From: Bosea sp. AS-1
GTDB taxonomy: Bacteria; Pseudomonadota; Alphaproteobacteria; Rhizobiales; Beijerinckiaceae
DNA length: 64,000 bases
Direction of reading: 5' to 3'
Assembly (NCBI RefSeq): GCF_002220095.1
Contig: NZ_CP022372.1
Coordinates: 4,622,501-4,686,500 of the forward strand
This document shows positions 27,168-35,508 of the stretch, piece by piece; the first letter of the stretch is position 1, and each line of letters starts with the position of its first letter. The notes under the pieces were generated by a model that was not told where the DNA came from, did no database searches, and worked only from the letters and a program-made list of their open reading frames with translations. Both the position numbers and the translations under genes were made by a program.

Positions 27168-28394
27168 TCACGCCTCCAGGCGCTTCATCACGATGGTGGC
27201 GTTGGTACCGCCGAAGCCGAAGGAGTTCGAGAGGACGCAGCCCAGCTTGGCATTGTCGATGCGCTTGCGCACGATCGGCATGTCGGCGAAGGCAGGGTCG
27301 AGCTCTTCGATATGGGCGCTCTCGCAGATGAAATCGTTGTTGAGCATCAGCAGCGAGTAGATCGCCTCCTGCACGCCGGTCGCGCCGAGCGAATGGCCGG
27401 TGAGGGATTTGGTCGAGGCGATCGGCGGGGATGCATCGCCACTGCCGAAGACGTTGCGGATCGCCGCGATCTCCGGGCCGTCGCCGGCCGGTGTCGAGGT
27501 TCCATGCGGGTTGATGTAGTCGACCTTCGCTTTGACGGTCGCGAGAGCCTGCCGCATGCAGCGTTCACCGCCTTCGCCGGAAGGCTGGACCATGTCGTAG
27601 CCGTCCGAGGTCGCGCCATAGCCGACGATCTCGCCATAGATCTTGGCGCCGCGCGCCTTGGCGTGCTCCAGCTCCTCCAGCACGACGACACCGGCGCCAC
27701 CGGCGATGACGAAGCCGTCGCGATTCACGTCGTAGGCGCGGGAGGCGGCCGCGGGAGTGTCGTTGTATTTCGAGGACATCGCGCCCATGGCGTCGAAGAG
27801 GACGGAGAGCGTCCAGTCCAGTTCCTCGCAACCGCCGGCGAAGATGACGTCCTGCTTGCCCCACTGGATCAGCTCATAAGCGTTGCCGATGCAGTGGTTC
27901 GAGGTCGCGCAGGCCGATGAGATCGAATAGTTGACGCCCTTGATCTTGAACCAGGTCGCGAGCGTGGCCGAGGCGGTCGAGGACATGCCCTTGGGCACGG
28001 CGAAGGGACCGACCTTCTTGGAGGAGCCGCTCTCGCGCGCCTTGTCGTAGGCGTCGATGAGCGCACGGGTCGAGGGACCGCCCGAGCCCATGATGATGCC
28101 GGTGCGCTCGTGGCTGATCTCGCCGGGTTCCAGGCCTGAATCGACGATCGCCTGCTCCATCGCGACCTGATTCCAGGCGGAACCGCCGCCGTGGAAGCGC
28201 ATGGCGCGCCGATCCAGCACGCTCGCGGCATCCAGCGTCGGCGCGCCGTGGACGCGGCTGCGGAAGCCGTGCTCGGCGAAGTCCTGCGCGAAGGAGATGC
28301 CCGATTTCGCCTCGTGCAGCGAGGCCAGGACCTCCTGCGTGTTGTTGCCGATGGACGAGACGATGCCCATCCCGGTGACGACGACGCGTCTCAT
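27168..28394 (-). CDS. fabB: Beta-ketoacyl-ACP synthase I FabB
   Basis: FabB elongates unsaturated acyl-ACP intermediates in the anaerobic unsaturated fatty-acid pathway. The 408-residue protein starts at [17 protein letters not shown]. The catalytic triad comprises Cys in [14 protein letters not shown], His in [13 protein letters not shown] and His in [14 protein letters not shown]. The C-terminal [13 protein letters not shown] is the usual glycine-rich motif. It lies between fabA (114 bases upstream) and fabI (seven bases downstream). Confidence 0.96.
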   Translation of the reverse strand: MRRVVVTGMGIVSSIGNNTQEVLASLHEAKSGISFAQDFAEHGFRSRVHGAPTLDAASVLDRRAMRFHGGGSAWNQVAMEQAIVDSGLEPGEISHERTGIIMGSGGPSTRALIDAYDKARESGSSKKVGPFAVPKGMSSTASATLATWFKIKGVNYSISSACATSNHCIGNAYELIQWGKQDVIFAGGCEELDWTLSVLFDAMGAMSSKYNDTPAAASRAYDVNRDGFVIAGGAGVVVLEELEHAKARGAKIYGEIVGYGATSDGYDMVQPSGEGGERCMRQALATVKAKVDYINPHGTSTPAGDGPEIAAIRNVFGSGDASPPIASTKSLTGHSLGATGVQEAIYSLLMLNNDFICESAHIEELDPAFADMPIVRKRIDNAKLGCVLSNSFGFGGTNATIVMKRLEA

Positions 28395-28508
28395 ATTTGC
28401 TTCTCTCCAGCTCTCAGCCCACGGCGAGGCGAGCCTCGCCGCTCTGGATTCCTGATCGCGCAAATGGACCGTAAGGGCGCCGCACGCAAGGCCGCGGCAC
28501 GTTTTTCC

Positions 28509-29021
28509 TCAGGCCGCTTCGGGCTTGAACAGCCCCACGCGCATGTCGCTGACAGTGTAGATGCGCTTGCCGTCGGCTTCCAGCCAGCCATCGGCGATGC
28601 CGAGCACGAGCTTCGACTTGAAGACGCGCTTGAAGTCGACGCCATAAACGACACGCTTGACGCTCGGCAGCACCTGGTCGGCGAACTTGACCTCGCCGAC
28701 ACCCAGCGCCCTGCCCCGGCCCGGCAGGCCGAGCCAGCCGAGGAAGAAGCCGGTGAGCTGCCAAAGAGCGTCCAATCCAAGGCAGCCCGGCATGACCGGG
28801 TCGCCCTTGAAGTGGCAGTCGAAGAACCAGAGATCGGGCTTGATGTCGAATTCGGCGCGGACGAGGCCCTTGCCGTGTTCGCCGCCCTCTTCGGCGATCT
28901 CGGTAATGCGGTCGAACATCAGCATCGGCGGCAGAGGCAACTGCGCATTGCCCGGCCCGAACAGTTCCCCGCGACCACAGGCGAGGATCTCCTCGTAGCT
29001 GAAAGACGATTGACGCTGCAT
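28509..29021 (-). CDS. fabA: 3-hydroxydecanoyl-ACP dehydratase/isomerase FabA
   Basis: FabA dehydrates 3-hydroxydecanoyl-ACP and isomerises the product, the branch point to unsaturated fatty acids. The 170-residue protein has the hot-dog fold with the active-site His and Asp in [17 protein letters not shown] and [12 protein letters not shown]. The ATG at 29021 has GGAG at a five-base spacing; a GTG six bases earlier is less likely. With fabB and fabI downstream it forms the classic unsaturated fatty-acid operon. Confidence 0.96.
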   Translation of the reverse strand: MQRQSSFSYEEILACGRGELFGPGNAQLPLPPMLMFDRITEIAEEGGEHGKGLVRAEFDIKPDLWFFDCHFKGDPVMPGCLGLDALWQLTGFFLGWLGLPGRGRALGVGEVKFADQVLPSVKRVVYGVDFKRVFKSKLVLGIADGWLEADGKRIYTVSDMRVGLFKPEAA

Positions 29022-29132
29022 TCCCACTCCGCTCGGTTGCGCCGGCCGGATTCGGCCACCACCTTCCCGCCGTGCCTAACACGGCGGAAGCGGGAAACGA
29101 AAGGGCGCGGGCACGGTTCCGCGGGCTGGCCG

Positions 29133-29768
29133 TCAAAAACCGCGCCACCCTTTCCACAACGTATAGGCGGCGGTCGCCATGAGAAGGAGACCGACGGCAC
29201 GCCCGGCCCGGTCGATGCCTGCCGCCCCTCCACGCCATGCCGAACGCGCCTCGGCCGCAGCCAGAGCGAGCCCGCCATAGACCAGGAGCTGCGTCGCCAC
29301 GATGATCAGGCCGAGCGCGGCCGCCTGCAATCCGATCCAGCCTCGCTCCGGCCTGAGGAACTGCGGGAACACGGCGAACATGAACAGATAGGCCTTGGGA
29401 TTGAGCAGATTAGTCAGAATGCCACTGCGAAAGGCGGGCCAGGCGCCGCCGGGCCGCCGCTTGCCAACAGGCTGCATCGCGGCGCCGTGCCGCAGCAGCC
29501 CAAAACCGAGCCAGGCGACATAGATCGCACCTGCGAGAAGCAGGAGATTGAAGGCCGCCGGCCAGAGCTGCAGGACGAGACCGATGCCGAGCGCCCCCAC
29601 GACGACATGACAGACCCCGCCGGCCATGACGCCGAAGGTCGCCAGCAATCCATCCCGCCGGCCTCCACCGAGCGCGTTGGCCAGCACCACCGTCATATCC
29701 ATTCCCGGAACGATCACGATCCCGAAAACGAACAGGAAGAACAGCCACAGATGCATCGCCTCGATCAT
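29133..29768 (-). CDS. LysE/RhtB family amino-acid exporter
   Basis: This 211-residue membrane protein has about six helices. The LysE signatures are FGIVIVPGMDMTVVLANALGGG at the N-terminus (PG-hydrophobic-G) and GILTNLLNPKAYLFMFAVFPQF mid-protein (NPK motif). Family members export lysine, threonine, homoserine or related compounds; the substrate is not predictable here. An alternative ATG lies 12 bases downstream. It lies between fabA and the divergent irr gene, a position that breaks the usual irr-fabA adjacency. Confidence 0.88.
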   Translation of the reverse strand: MIEAMHLWLFFLFVFGIVIVPGMDMTVVLANALGGGRRDGLLATFGVMAGGVCHVVVGALGIGLVLQLWPAAFNLLLLAGAIYVAWLGFGLLRHGAAMQPVGKRRPGGAWPAFRSGILTNLLNPKAYLFMFAVFPQFLRPERGWIGLQAAALGLIIVATQLLVYGGLALAAAEARSAWRGGAAGIDRAGRAVGLLLMATAAYTLWKGWRGF

Positions 29769-29955
29769 GGCCAGCCCTCGTCTCGACCGATCGAGGCGGC
29801 TTATGCGCGTGCGGCACGCCGCTAGCTGTCAGGAGCCGAAACGCGGGGCGCGCTTGCGGCAGGCGACCCGACACCTTACATTTCCCGGCGAAGGATCCAC
29901 TCAACTGGCGGGGGCGTTGCGGCATCCGTTGCACAGGAAGGGCACGAGAGAAGGC

Positions 29956-30420
29956 ATGAGCGATCTGACCTCCCAGGATCAGGGCTATGGATCGACCGTG
30001 CGACAGGGTTGCCCGTTCCATGACATCCGCCAGAAGCTGCGACATGTCGGGTTGAGGCCGACGCGCCAGCGCGTTTCGCTCGGCTGGGTGCTGTTCGCCA
30101 AGGGCGACCGCCACATCAGCGCCGAGATGCTGCACGAAGAGGCCGTGAAGGAGCGCATCCCGGTTTCGCTGGCGACGATCTACAACACGTTGCGCCAGTT
30201 CACCGAGGCAGGCCTGCTGCGCGAGCTCGCGATCGACGGCAACAAGACCTATTTCGACACGGCGAGCCACGACCACCATCATTTCGTGGTCGAGGGCGAG
30301 AACCGCGTCATCGATATTCCCGCGCAGGAAATCGACGTCGCCACCTTGCCGACGCCGCCTGAGGGCTACGAGATTTCCCATGTCGACGTCGTGGTGCGGC
30401 TGCGCAAGATCGACGGCTGA
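29956..30420 (+). CDS. irr: Iron response regulator Irr (Fur family) with heme regulatory motif
   Basis: Irr is a DNA-binding protein that represses or activates iron and heme genes under iron limitation in Hyphomicrobiales. The 154-residue Fur-fold protein has the winged helix (LRPTRQRVSLGWVLF, then SLATIYNTLRQFTEAGLL). Cys19-Pro20 in RQGCPFHD matches the N-terminal heme regulatory motif known from Bradyrhizobium Irr, where heme triggers degradation. The second heme-binding histidine cluster is SHDHHHFVVEG (His105, His107-109). The ATG at 29956 is chosen because it places this motif at the expected site. It is divergent from the LysE and fab genes. Confidence 0.94.
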   Translation: MSDLTSQDQGYGSTVRQGCPFHDIRQKLRHVGLRPTRQRVSLGWVLFAKGDRHISAEMLHEEAVKERIPVSLATIYNTLRQFTEAGLLRELAIDGNKTYFDTASHDHHHFVVEGENRVIDIPAQEIDVATLPTPPEGYEISHVDVVVRLRKIDG

Positions 30421-30453
30421 CACCTCCTCCGCCGCTTCCGGAGACCTCGCGAC

Positions 30454-31224
30454 ATGCGCTTCCCCGACTCGCCGATCTCGCGCCGCGCCCTAGCCGGGCT
30501 CCTGCTCGCGGCGACCGTTCCCGCGACGCCGGCGCTGGCCGCGCCCCGGACCCTGCGCGGCACCGTCACCTATCGCGAACGCATGGCCCTGCCGCCCGGC
30601 GCGGTCGTCGAAGTCAGGCTGCTCGATGTTTCGCTGGCCGACGCGCCGGCCCGCACCATCGCCGAGACGCGCGTCTACGGCCGCCGCATCCCGGCCCAGT
30701 GGATCCTGCGCTTCGACTCGCGACAGATCGAGCCTCGCCACAGCTATGCGCTGCAGGCCCGCATCCTCGACGGCGACCGGCTGCTCTTTATCACCACGGA
30801 GCGGCACAGCGTCTTCACGGGCGGCCGGGACGATACCGCCATTCGGGTTCAGCGCGTGGCCGGGCCGGATCAGCCGTCGACCCCGGCGGCGTCGCCCGTG
30901 GGAAGCTGGCGTCTCTCCAGCCTGGGAAGCACCCAGGTTCCGGTCTCGATCACGACGACCATGGACATCGCGGCGGACGGCAAGGTCTCCGGCCGGGGCG
31001 GCTGCAACGGCTTCGGCGGCAGCGCCACCATCACAGGCGGGGCGATCCGGTTCTCGCGCATAGTCTCGACCATGATGGCCTGCGCGCCGGATGTAATGAG
31101 CCAGGAACGCGGTTTCCTCGAGGGGCTCGCCAAGGTCCGCCGCTGGGAACTCCACCGCGGTTCGGGGCTGCTTGCCCTGCTCGACGGCCGCGGACGGCCG
31201 CTGATGACGCTGGCCCGGCAGTAG
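30454..31224 (+). CDS. YbaY-like plus META domain envelope protein
   Basis: This 256-residue protein has a signal peptide with SRRALAGLLLAATVPATPALA (twin-Arg-like, cleavage before APR). Residues about 32-135 form a YbaY-type lipoprotein domain (RTLRGTVTYRERMALPPGA and EVRLLDVSLADAPA), although no lipobox Cys is present. Residues about 145-250 form a META/HslJ domain with GSWRLSSLG, GRGGCNGFGGSATI and STMMACAPDVMSQERGFL. The pairing is seen in other proteobacteria. An envelope or stress function is inferred; the biochemistry is unknown. It starts 33 bases after irr. Confidence 0.8.
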   Translation: MRFPDSPISRRALAGLLLAATVPATPALAAPRTLRGTVTYRERMALPPGAVVEVRLLDVSLADAPARTIAETRVYGRRIPAQWILRFDSRQIEPRHSYALQARILDGDRLLFITTERHSVFTGGRDDTAIRVQRVAGPDQPSTPAASPVGSWRLSSLGSTQVPVSITTTMDIAADGKVSGRGGCNGFGGSATITGGAIRFSRIVSTMMACAPDVMSQERGFLEGLAKVRRWELHRGSGLLALLDGRGRPLMTLARQ

Positions 31225-31233
31225 CTCCCGAAA

Positions 31234-31764
31234 TCAGTCGACGTTCTCGTTCGGGTAGACGCCCCAGAGCTTCTCCTGGGGCAGGTAGCCGATGATATTG
31301 TGGACGCTGACGCGACACCAGTCATGGCTGCATGCGGCGACGCTGGTCACCACGCCGGGCTGCAGCTCGGCCACGACGGCGGCCTTGCCGTCGGCGGCGC
31401 TGCGCAGCGGGAGCAGTTCCTTCTTGTTCTTCGACCAGGGTGCGACGAGCGCGGTGCGGCGTCCGGAGAGCAGGCTGTGCAGCACCCAGCCCTCGGCCCC
31501 GTCGGAATCCCGCACGCGCCGCCAGGTCTCGAATTCCGCCGTCACCTCGACCGGCAGTCCCGCCCGCTGGTAGACCCAGCGCGTGCGGTGCTCCTTCGAC
31601 GGCCCTTCGCGCAAATTCACCCGGTCCGATTTCAGGCTGACATAGCGTGGCACCGGCAGCCCGGTGACCGAACCGGCCTGCATGTCCTGCGCGTGCGCTC
31701 CAGCCGTCATCGCAGCGACAAAGAAGCCCGCAGCGACAAGGCACCCTACCCGCACGCTTCGCAT
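31234..31764 (-). CDS. Exported SH3-domain protein
   Basis: This 176-residue periplasmic protein has a Sec signal (RVGCLVAAGFFVAAMTAGAHA). Two bacterial SH3-like segments follow: SLKSDRVNLREGPSKEHRT to EGWVLHSLL, and LRSAADGKAAVVAEL to IIGYLPQEKLWGVYP. R-V-N-L-R-x-G-P is the signature SH3b start. A pair of Cys sits in ACSHDWCRV. Bacterial SH3 domains often bind peptidoglycan. It is encoded convergently with the META protein gene (nine-base gap) and divergent from the dehydrogenase gene. Confidence 0.85.
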   Translation of the reverse strand: MRSVRVGCLVAAGFFVAAMTAGAHAQDMQAGSVTGLPVPRYVSLKSDRVNLREGPSKEHRTRWVYQRAGLPVEVTAEFETWRRVRDSDGAEGWVLHSLLSGRRTALVAPWSKNKKELLPLRSAADGKAAVVAELQPGVVTSVAACSHDWCRVSVHNIIGYLPQEKLWGVYPNENVD

Positions 31765-31939
31765 CGGCTGCTCTCCTACGCGCCCAACCGCTCTCAGGCG
31801 AAGGGTCAAGTTGTCATCCGTCACCGCGCCGCCTAGACAACAGGGAGCCGGCAGCACAGCCGCTCCATTCCTGAGCCACCAGGGTTAACGGTGGGTTGAG
31901 GAGGAGCGGTCAATCCGGCGAGACAGGAAGGGAGCCGCC

Positions 31940-32935
31940 ATGTCGAAGAAGAAGCCGCTGGTCGTGGTGACGCGCAAGCTGCCGGCCGTGGTGGAAACCC
32001 GGATGCGCGAGCTGTTCGATGCCCAGCTCAACATCGACGACAAGCCGATGTCGCAAGCCGCCCTCGTCGAGGCGATGAAGACCGCCGACGTGCTGGTGCC
32101 CACCATCACCGACAAGATCGACGCGGCGCTGATTGCTCAAGCGGGCGAGCAGCTGCGTCTCATCGCCAATTTCGGCAATGGCGTCGACAACATCGACGTC
32201 GCCAGTGCCGTGCAGCGCGGCATCACCGTCACAAACACGCCGGGCGTGCTGACCGACGACACCGCCGACATGACGATCGCGCTGATCCTCGCCGTAGCCC
32301 GTCGCATCGCCGAAGGCGCCCGCGTCATCCCGGACGACGACTGGGCCGGCTGGTCACCGACCTGGATGCTCGGGCGCCGGATCACCGGCAAGCGGCTCGG
32401 CATCGTCGGCATGGGCAGGATCGGCCAGGCCCTGGCCAAGCGCGCCGCCGCCTTCGGCCTCTCGATTCACTATCACAACCGCCGCAGGGTCGATCCCCGC
32501 ATCGAGGAAAAGCTCGAGGCGACCTATTGGGATTCGCTCGACCAGATGCTGGCCCGGATGGACATCGTCTCGGTCAACTGCCCGCATACGCCGGCCACCT
32601 ACCACCTGCTCTCGGCCCGGCGCCTCAAGCTGATGAAGCCCGAGGCGATCCTGGTGAACACCGCACGCGGCGAGATCGTCGACGAAACGGCGCTGGCGCG
32701 GATGCTGGAGGCGGGCGAGCTCGCCGGCGCCGGCCTCGACGTCTTCGAGCAGCAGCCGGCGATCAATCCGCGCCTGCTCAAGCTCGCGCGCCAGCACAAG
32801 GTCGTCGTGCTCCCGCATCTCGGCTCGGCCACCCATGAAGGCCGCGCCGACATGGGCGAGAAGGTCATCGTCAATATCAAGACCTTCATGGACGGCCACA
32901 AGCCGCCGGACCGCGTGCTGCCGAGCATGCTCTGA
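31940..32935 (+). CDS. D-2-hydroxyacid dehydrogenase (glyoxylate/hydroxypyruvate reductase-like)
   Basis: This 331-residue enzyme of the D-isomer-specific 2-hydroxyacid dehydrogenase family is probably D-glycerate dehydrogenase. The NAD(P)-binding motif is GIVGMGRIGQALAKRAAAFG (residues 154-173). Active-site residues are Arg in NTARGEIVDETAL and His in LPHLGSATHEGR, with a catalytic Glu between. Family substrates include hydroxypyruvate and glyoxylate; the coenzyme preference is uncertain. It is convergent with the HAD gene (16-base gap) and appears monocistronic. Confidence 0.9.
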   Translation: MSKKKPLVVVTRKLPAVVETRMRELFDAQLNIDDKPMSQAALVEAMKTADVLVPTITDKIDAALIAQAGEQLRLIANFGNGVDNIDVASAVQRGITVTNTPGVLTDDTADMTIALILAVARRIAEGARVIPDDDWAGWSPTWMLGRRITGKRLGIVGMGRIGQALAKRAAAFGLSIHYHNRRRVDPRIEEKLEATYWDSLDQMLARMDIVSVNCPHTPATYHLLSARRLKLMKPEAILVNTARGEIVDETALARMLEAGELAGAGLDVFEQQPAINPRLLKLARQHKVVVLPHLGSATHEGRADMGEKVIVNIKTFMDGHKPPDRVLPSML

Positions 32936-32951
32936 CGATCTCGCCGGCCCC

Positions 32952-33623
32952 TCAGGCGGCGGCGAGGCGGGCCGCCTCGCCCGGCCAGTCCCGATAGTCA
33001 TCGATGACTGCCGCCGCGCCTGCTGCGAGCAGGCGCTCGCGCATGACCGCCCTGTCATGGGCCGCCCCGGTGAAGCCCGCCACCCGCATGCCAGCGGCCC
33101 TGGCGGCCTGGACGCCCGGCACAGAATCCTCCAGCACCAGGCAGCACTCGGGCCGCGCCTGCATCTGCGCCGCGGCGAACAGGAAGACATCCGGCGCCGG
33201 CTTGCCGCGCGCGACCTGCGAGGCCGAGAAGACATGCGGATCGAACATGTCGAGCAGGCCGGCCAGGCCGAGATTGTGGCGCAGCGGCCCGAGACTGGTC
33301 GAGGATGCGACGCAACGCCGCCCGGCGAGCTCCGCGAGCGCCTCGCGCACCCCCGGCAAGGCTCGCAGCTCGCGCGTGAGCCGAGCGGCGACACCCGCCT
33401 CGATCCGGCTCTCGAAATCGGCGGGAAGCGGGCGGCCCAAGGCCGCCTCGATGACCTTGAACCCGTCGGCCAGGGGTATCCCGACGAGATTCTGCAGATA
33501 ATCGTCAAGTCTCCAGCTCGTCAGGCCGACCTCATGGCACAAGGCGAGGCTGACCTCGCCATAGAGCGTCTCGGTGTCGAGCAGCGTGCCGTCGCAATCG
33601 TAGATGACGAGGTCGAACGCCAT
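32952..33623 (-). CDS. HAD-superfamily phosphatase (beta-phosphoglucomutase/phosphoglycolate-type)
   Basis: This 223-residue protein has haloacid dehalogenase motif I as DCDGTLLDTE (Asp9 and Asp11, nucleophile and acid). Motif II lies in CVASSTSLGPLRHNL, motif III in the basic RGKPAPDVFLFAA segment and motif IV in CLVLEDSVPGVQAARAAG. The cap is helical (C1). This subfamily dephosphorylates small sugar phosphates such as 6-phosphogluconate or phosphoglycolate; the exact substrate is unpredictable. It follows the NDUFA9-like gene by 23 bases and is probably in the same transcript. Confidence 0.88.
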   Translation of the reverse strand: MAFDLVIYDCDGTLLDTETLYGEVSLALCHEVGLTSWRLDDYLQNLVGIPLADGFKVIEAALGRPLPADFESRIEAGVAARLTRELRALPGVREALAELAGRRCVASSTSLGPLRHNLGLAGLLDMFDPHVFSASQVARGKPAPDVFLFAAAQMQARPECCLVLEDSVPGVQAARAAGMRVAGFTGAAHDRAVMRERLLAAGAAAVIDDYRDWPGEAARLAAA

Positions 33624-33646
33624 GGCGCCGGCCTTGACGGCGATCG

Positions 33647-34651
33647 TCAGGCCGGACGGGCAGTTTCGAACTGCCCGGTCTTGCGGAAGCGCCAGAGGTA
33701 GGACGGCACCTCGACCTCGACCGAGACCGGCGCGATGCCGAGCCCCGCGAAATCGCGCCCTTCCTTAACCGCCTCCGGCGAGACGACATTGTCCTGGCCG
33801 AGCAGCAGGACCTGGTCCCGCGTCAGCTTCAGCTCGTCGGGCAGCAGGCCAAGCGTCAGCGTGTCGACCAGTTCCAGCACGCGCGCCATCACACCGGCCA
33901 GGGGCAAGGGCAGCGAGGCGATCAAGCGCTTGCGGCCGGTCACCTTGCAGACATCCTCGACGATCTGACGCAGGCTCATCACCTCGGGGCCGCCGAGCTC
34001 ATAGATCTTGCCGGCGGCGACAGTCCCATCAATGGCGCGGGCGACGACCTCGGCCACATCACCGGCAAAGGCCGGCTGCAACTTGGCCGCGCCGTCGCCG
34101 ACCAGCGGCAGGATCGGCAGCATCCGCGCCATCGAGGCGAAGCGGTTGAAGAACGTATCCTCCGGCCCGAACATCACCGACGGGCGCAGGATGACGGCCT
34201 GCGGCACGATCTGGTGCACGGCAGCCTCGCCTTCCGCCTTGGTGCGGGCATAGACCGAGCGCGATTCGGCATCCGCCCCCAGCGCCGAGATCTGCACGAG
34301 CCGATTGACGCCGACGGTGGCGCAGGCCTGCGCCACGGCGCGGGCGCCGTTCGCCTGCACGGCCGTGAAGCTCTGGCGGCCCTGCTCCTTCATGATGCCG
34401 ACGAGATTGATCACGGCATCGGAGCCCATCACCGCAGCGGTGACGGAGGCCGGGTAGCGCAGATTAGCCTGCACCGCATGAATCTGGCCGACGACGCCGA
34501 GCGGCTGCAGGAAGCCGGCAAGGTCCGGCCGGCGCACAGCGACCCGCACCCGGTAGCCGCGCTTGACGAGCGCACGCACGACATGGCGTCCAAGGAAGCC
34601 GGAGCCGCCGAAGACGGTGACGAGTTGCTGAGCCGGGGCTTGAAGGGCCAT
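33647..34651 (-). CDS. NDUFA9-like NAD(P)-binding protein
   Basis: This 334-residue short-chain dehydrogenase-like epimerase-fold protein is of the complex I NDUFA9 subfamily. It has TVFGGSGFLGRHVVRALVKRG at the N-terminus (Rossmann GxxGxxG) and lacks the complete YxxxK dyad of active epimerases; SVYARTKAEGE is the closest. The bacterial homologues are not always part of complex I, and no nuo genes are present. A role in electron-transport assembly or ubiquinone-related chemistry is inferred only from the family. A 23-base gap to the HAD gene suggests an operon. Confidence 0.85.
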   Translation of the reverse strand: MALQAPAQQLVTVFGGSGFLGRHVVRALVKRGYRVRVAVRRPDLAGFLQPLGVVGQIHAVQANLRYPASVTAAVMGSDAVINLVGIMKEQGRQSFTAVQANGARAVAQACATVGVNRLVQISALGADAESRSVYARTKAEGEAAVHQIVPQAVILRPSVMFGPEDTFFNRFASMARMLPILPLVGDGAAKLQPAFAGDVAEVVARAIDGTVAAGKIYELGGPEVMSLRQIVEDVCKVTGRKRLIASLPLPLAGVMARVLELVDTLTLGLLPDELKLTRDQVLLLGQDNVVSPEAVKEGRDFAGLGIAPVSVEVEVPSYLWRFRKTGQFETARPA

Positions 34652-34686
34652 CGGGAAAGCTCCGTTTAGAATGCTCCCGCCCTCCT

Positions 34687-34721
34687 AGATCATGTTCCGC
34701 AAAAGTGGAAATCCCTTTTGT
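34687..34721. repeat. Partial intergenic repeat (possible relative of the palindromic element)
   Basis: The sequence around GATCATGTTCCGCAAAAGTG, continuing with GGAAATCCC, resembles half of a dispersed intergenic palindrome of Hyphomicrobiales (recalled, not searched). It shares the CATG..CGCAAAA outline with the copy at 20888-20932. Its second arm is not visible, so this may be a truncated copy. Confidence 0.35.
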
Positions 34722-34879
34722 TGCGACGCGGCGCAAGACGGGCATGCGAGCGGGCAACGCAGCAAGCCCGCACGACCTGCGCGCGCCGACCGAGCTTCTG
34801 TCGAAGGACGGTCCGGCCGTCGCACGGCCTGCTTTTTCAACAACCGAAAAAAAGCCGACACAATTCTTTCGCGATGCCG

Positions 34880-34908
34880 TTGACAGCGCGCCGCGCCACC
34901 CGTAAACG
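34880..34908 (+). promoter_or_regulatory. Sigma-70-type promoter of tRNA-Leu
   Basis: A perfect -35 TTGACA (34880-34885), a 17-base spacer and a -10-like TAAACG (34903-34908) end ten bases before the tRNA 5' end. This is one of the clearest promoter matches in the window. Confidence 0.8.
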
Positions 34909-34918
34909 AGCCGCCGTT

Positions 34919-35005
34919 GCCCAGGTGGCGGAATTGGTAGACGCACCAGCTTCAGGTGCTGGCGCCTGCAAGGGCGTGGAGGTTCGAGTCCTCTCCTGGG
35001 CACCA
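34919..35005 (+). tRNA. tRNA-Leu (anticodon CAG)
   Basis: The acceptor arm GCCCAGG pairs with CCTGGGC (34995-35001), followed by the discriminator A and an encoded CCA (35003-35005). The D arm is GCGGAATTGGTAGACGC and the anticodon stem CCAGC-GCTGG closes the loop TTCAGGT with anticodon CAG (34953-34955), decoding CUG. The long class II variable arm (CGCCTGCAAGGGCG) is as expected for leucine, and the T loop is TTCGAGT. A promoter lies directly upstream and a hairpin follows. CUG is likely the dominant Leu codon at this GC content. Confidence 0.98.
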
Positions 35006-35040
35006 CTCTTTCTTCTCAGCAGGAGAAAGAGTCACGGTTT
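35005..35040 (+). terminator. Hairpin terminator after tRNA-Leu
   Basis: ACTCTTTCT (35005-35013) pairs with AGAAAGAGT (35024-35032), extended inside by C-T/A-G pairs. It is followed by CACGGTTTT. The T-run is short but the position immediately after the CCA end is right for a tRNA terminator. Confidence 0.7.
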
Positions 35041-35508
35041 TACAAATGCTTATCGCGTGACTGCTCTACACGGCGGTTTCACATTTGGCCTTTGTGGACC
35101 CCATCCCTTCGCTACCAAGTGGGGATCATATTACATCCATGTTCGCGTTCCGAGCGAACTGCGCGAGATCGCTCGGTGATCCAGCCGATCGCGGGTGAAT
35201 CCGTACCATCGCGCTTACCGGCAAGCTCTACGTCTTGCTGCGCTAAAACCGCGCATGGCAAAACGCCCATCCAGGCCGCCTTCGCGCAGCTGCCGCCTAT
35301 TGGGATTCGTTGCGCACATCTCCCCGGATACTGATTCCGCTCGAGGTCAATGCCCTCGCGGAAGAGCCCCATCGAGCAGGCAGACTCCAGCCCCGAGCGC
35401 GACGGCGATGCGCTTCGTGAACGATGGGCCTGGGTTTCCGCGGACATCGAAACCGCGAAATGGGGGCCTGCTCTTCGCGCAAGCCAACCGCTGCTCCTTA
35501 CTCAGCCT
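35006..35508. other. 503-base region between tRNA-Leu and the threonine aldolase gene
   Basis: It holds the tRNA terminator and the decayed integrase piece (35114-35246). From 35247 to 35508 I see only broken short frames in all directions and no second copy of the tRNA 3' end that would mark an attachment repeat. Confidence 0.5.
35114..35246 (+). pseudogene. Degenerate N-terminal fragment of a tyrosine-type integrase
   Basis: One frame reads TKWGSYYIHVRVPSELREIA, the pattern seen at the start of DUF6538-type phage/island integrases (YY-x-R-x-R-V-P-x-x-L-R). After a +1 frame change near 35165 the sequence continues as RSLGDPADRG, then a stop, then IRTIALTGKLYVLLR and a stop, matching the following integrase stretch (RRSL..D...A..LA.KLY..L). 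No catalytic domain follows. Lying about 110 bases past tRNA-Leu, it is best read as the scar of an element once integrated at that tRNA. The identification is by eye. Confidence 0.5.

Noticed and set aside
35112..35447. 112-codon minus-strand frame in the tRNA-Leu downstream region
   Set aside because: It overlaps the integrase remnant, has no ribosome-binding site and shows no recognisable domain.
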